Below, one piece after another: positions 62,947 to 64,000 of a stretch of DNA of 64,000 nt (its first letter is position 1; each line of letters opens with the position of its first letter). Position numbers and translations under genes: made by a program. The DNA is from Paludibacteraceae bacterium (GTDB lineage: Bacteria > Bacteroidota > Bacteroidia > Bacteroidales > Paludibacteraceae): positions 186,001 to 250,000 of the forward strand of contig JAFPXH010000006.1 of assembly GCA_017394705.1 (NCBI GenBank). The letters are read 5' to 3'. Below the pieces are notes generated by a model. It ran no database searches. It worked only from the letters and a program-made list of their open reading frames with translations, and had not been told where the DNA came from.

Positions 62947-63260
62947 TGTTTTTTCTTCTTTTGCGAATTGACCACACCCAAGTTAGGTTGTGCTATCATT
63001 TGTTCAAAAACGGGAGAGTCACAACGGAGTTGTCCGTCTGACAAACGTATAATATCCTCACGCACCCGATTAAGTCCGGCCTCTTGGTCACGATTCCACA
63101 CCAGATTGCGCTGGCGCATACACTGCGCGATATACACTTCGAGGGAGTCGCGCTCTTTCCCTTGCGGAAGCGTACACGCATAAGCCACCATGTCTTGCAC
63201 GATACGCCCGTAATTGCGCATACGAACGGGGGTTGCGTTGCGATTTAATTGTTGAGCCAT
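62943..63260 (-). CDS. short DUF4290 family protein
   Basis: A 105-residue protein with the family motif RNYGRIVQDMVAYACTLPQGKERDSLEVYI (YGR-x-x-Q-x-M, then ER), and DSPVFEQM later. Bacteroidetes DUF4290 proteins are usually about 170-200 residues, so this one lacks the C-terminal part and ends in a Lys tail (SQKKKKQ). Function unknown. It is coupled to prs by a 4-base overlap and follows the nuclease-fold gene by 14 bp. Confidence 0.72.
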   Translation of the reverse strand: MAQQLNRNATPVRMRNYGRIVQDMVAYACTLPQGKERDSLEVYIAQCMRQRNLVWNRDQEAGLNRVREDIIRLSDGQLRCDSPVFEQMIAQPNLGVVNSQKKKKQ

Positions 63261-63274
63261 AGTGTTGACTTAAA

Positions 63275-64000
63275 TTATTTTTTATGAATAAGGTAAATCA
63301 TTGTGGGGAAGTGGTCTCCGTAACCATTCTGCCAAACGCCGGCCTTGGTTGTACGCAGCGGAGCACCTTTGTCTTTACCCTCTTGTACCGTCAAGAACGG
63401 TTTGTTGAATACCTGCGATTTCCAATACGCCCACTTGTTACTGTTTTTATCTTCATTCAACAGCGGTTCAGAGATAATTATTTGGTCGAAAAGATTCCAT
63501 CCACCGTTGTAGAACAGCGTGCCCGTACCATTGGAAAGATGCACCCACATTGTATTGTAGTAACCCTGCGGCTCCACCTGTTTTGGTTTCTTGCGTGCGC
63601 GCATCACGTCCTTGCAAGAGTGGTTATCCGGGTCATCGTTCAAGTCACCCATGACGATGATTTTGGCTTTCGGTTCCTTCTTATAAATGGAGTCGCATAT
63701 ATGCATGGACAACATCGCCGCCGTGTCACGCCCCGGGCGACTAGACAACTCGCCGCCATAACGGCTGGGCCAGTGGTTGGTAATCATATGAATTTTCTCG
63801 GGGCTGAATTTTTCTCCGCGATTACTCTCCGGCATTAAAAATCCGGACACCAACAATTGCAGACGTGTTTTGATGACACCGCCGTCTGCATAATGTGCTT
63901 TGAGTTCATAACCGGCCACCTTGGACGGCTTGAACATCACTGTATCGTAGAGAAAACCAACGTCCACACCACGACGGTCAGGTCCCTCTAACAAAATTGG
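63275..64000 (-). CDS. endonuclease/exonuclease/phosphatase-fold protein (5' part outside window)
   Basis: The frame is open to the right edge; 241 residues are visible, beginning PILLEGPDRRGVDVGFLYD. EEP family motifs present are DVGFLYD, MITNHWPSRYGG, IVMGDLNDDPDNHS, WNLFDQIIIS and GYGDHFPTMIYL, giving the metal-binding and catalytic Asp, Asn and His residues. This is closer to the Bacteroidales endonuclease-like proteins than to the secreted protein at 8103-9962. The signal peptide, if any, is outside. It is the first visible gene of the series with DUF4290, prs and M28. Confidence 0.88.
   Translation of the reverse strand, partial: PILLEGPDRRGVDVGFLYDTVMFKPSKVAGYELKAHYADGGVIKTRLQLLVSGFLMPESNRGEKFSPEKIHMITNHWPSRYGGELSSRPGRDTAAMLSMHICDSIYKKEPKAKIIVMGDLNDDPDNHSCKDVMRARKKPKQVEPQGYYNTMWVHLSNGTGTLFYNGGWNLFDQIIISEPLLNEDKNSNKWAYWKSQVFNKPFLTVQEGKDKGAPLRTTKAGVWQNGYGDHFPTMIYLIHKK

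Overview
The window comes from a Bacteroidales (Bacteroidota) chromosome, most likely an anaerobic, polysaccharide-using species. Signs of this are the Bacteroidetes-type promoters (TTTG, about 20 bases, then TAnnTTTG) in front of many genes, a type IX secretion (T9SS) PorP/SprF gene at the left edge, the phylum-typical small families DUF2795, DUF3467 and DUF4290, a fused SpmA/SpmB protein, a FrdCAB operon and an rseC-rnfBCDGEA operon. I see no rRNA, tRNA, CRISPR array, transposase or prophage gene.

Layout. 1-4.6 kb: end of a PorP gene, DUF2795, cobalamin adenosyltransferase, methyltransferase, SpmAB, YbeY. 4.7-10 kb: two secreted proteins, a PL1-type pectate lyase and a secreted nuclease/phosphatase-fold protein. 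10-18 kb: fumarate reductase/succinate dehydrogenase, thioredoxin reductase, LolA-like carrier, FtsK. 18-23 kb: Rnf operon with an unusually short RnfB. 23.2-31.7 kb: a 2,400-residue surface protein and a small two-helix membrane partner. 31.6-39.3 kb: an AroA-glycosyltransferase fusion, dipeptidyl peptidase III, nucleoside phosphorylase, DUF3467, a glycosyltransferase carrying a 7-bp repeat tract, and a PCMD-like secreted protein. 39.3-50.7 kb: TamB-like protein, PNPase, UvrB, L19, chorismate synthase. 50.7-56.9 kb: a secreted propeller-like protein and a hexuronate cluster (uxaC, kdgK, lipoprotein, eda, transporter). 57-64 kb: M6 protease, polyprenyl synthase, short SufD and SufC, M28 peptidase, Prs, DUF4290 and a partial nuclease-fold gene.

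Functionally, the pectate lyase and the uxaC-kdgK-eda-transporter cluster fit growth on pectin or uronates. Fumarate reductase and Rnf fit anaerobic energy conservation. Five secreted proteins end in the same short tail (IEN/DV ... K-x-L-x-(N/D)-G ... Y-x-x-x-G-x-x-V), a candidate sorting signal that fits the nearby PorP gene.

The most unusual feature is repeat content. Many spacers between genes are short tandem repeats with a unit particular to that spacer. Similar 7-16 bp tracts and small palindromes also lie in frame inside genes (glycosyltransferase, AroA fusion, AroC, hexuronate transporter, nuclease-fold protein). In addition, a compound intergenic element (long palindrome plus four 11-bp direct repeats) occurs twice in opposite orientation, 35 kb apart.
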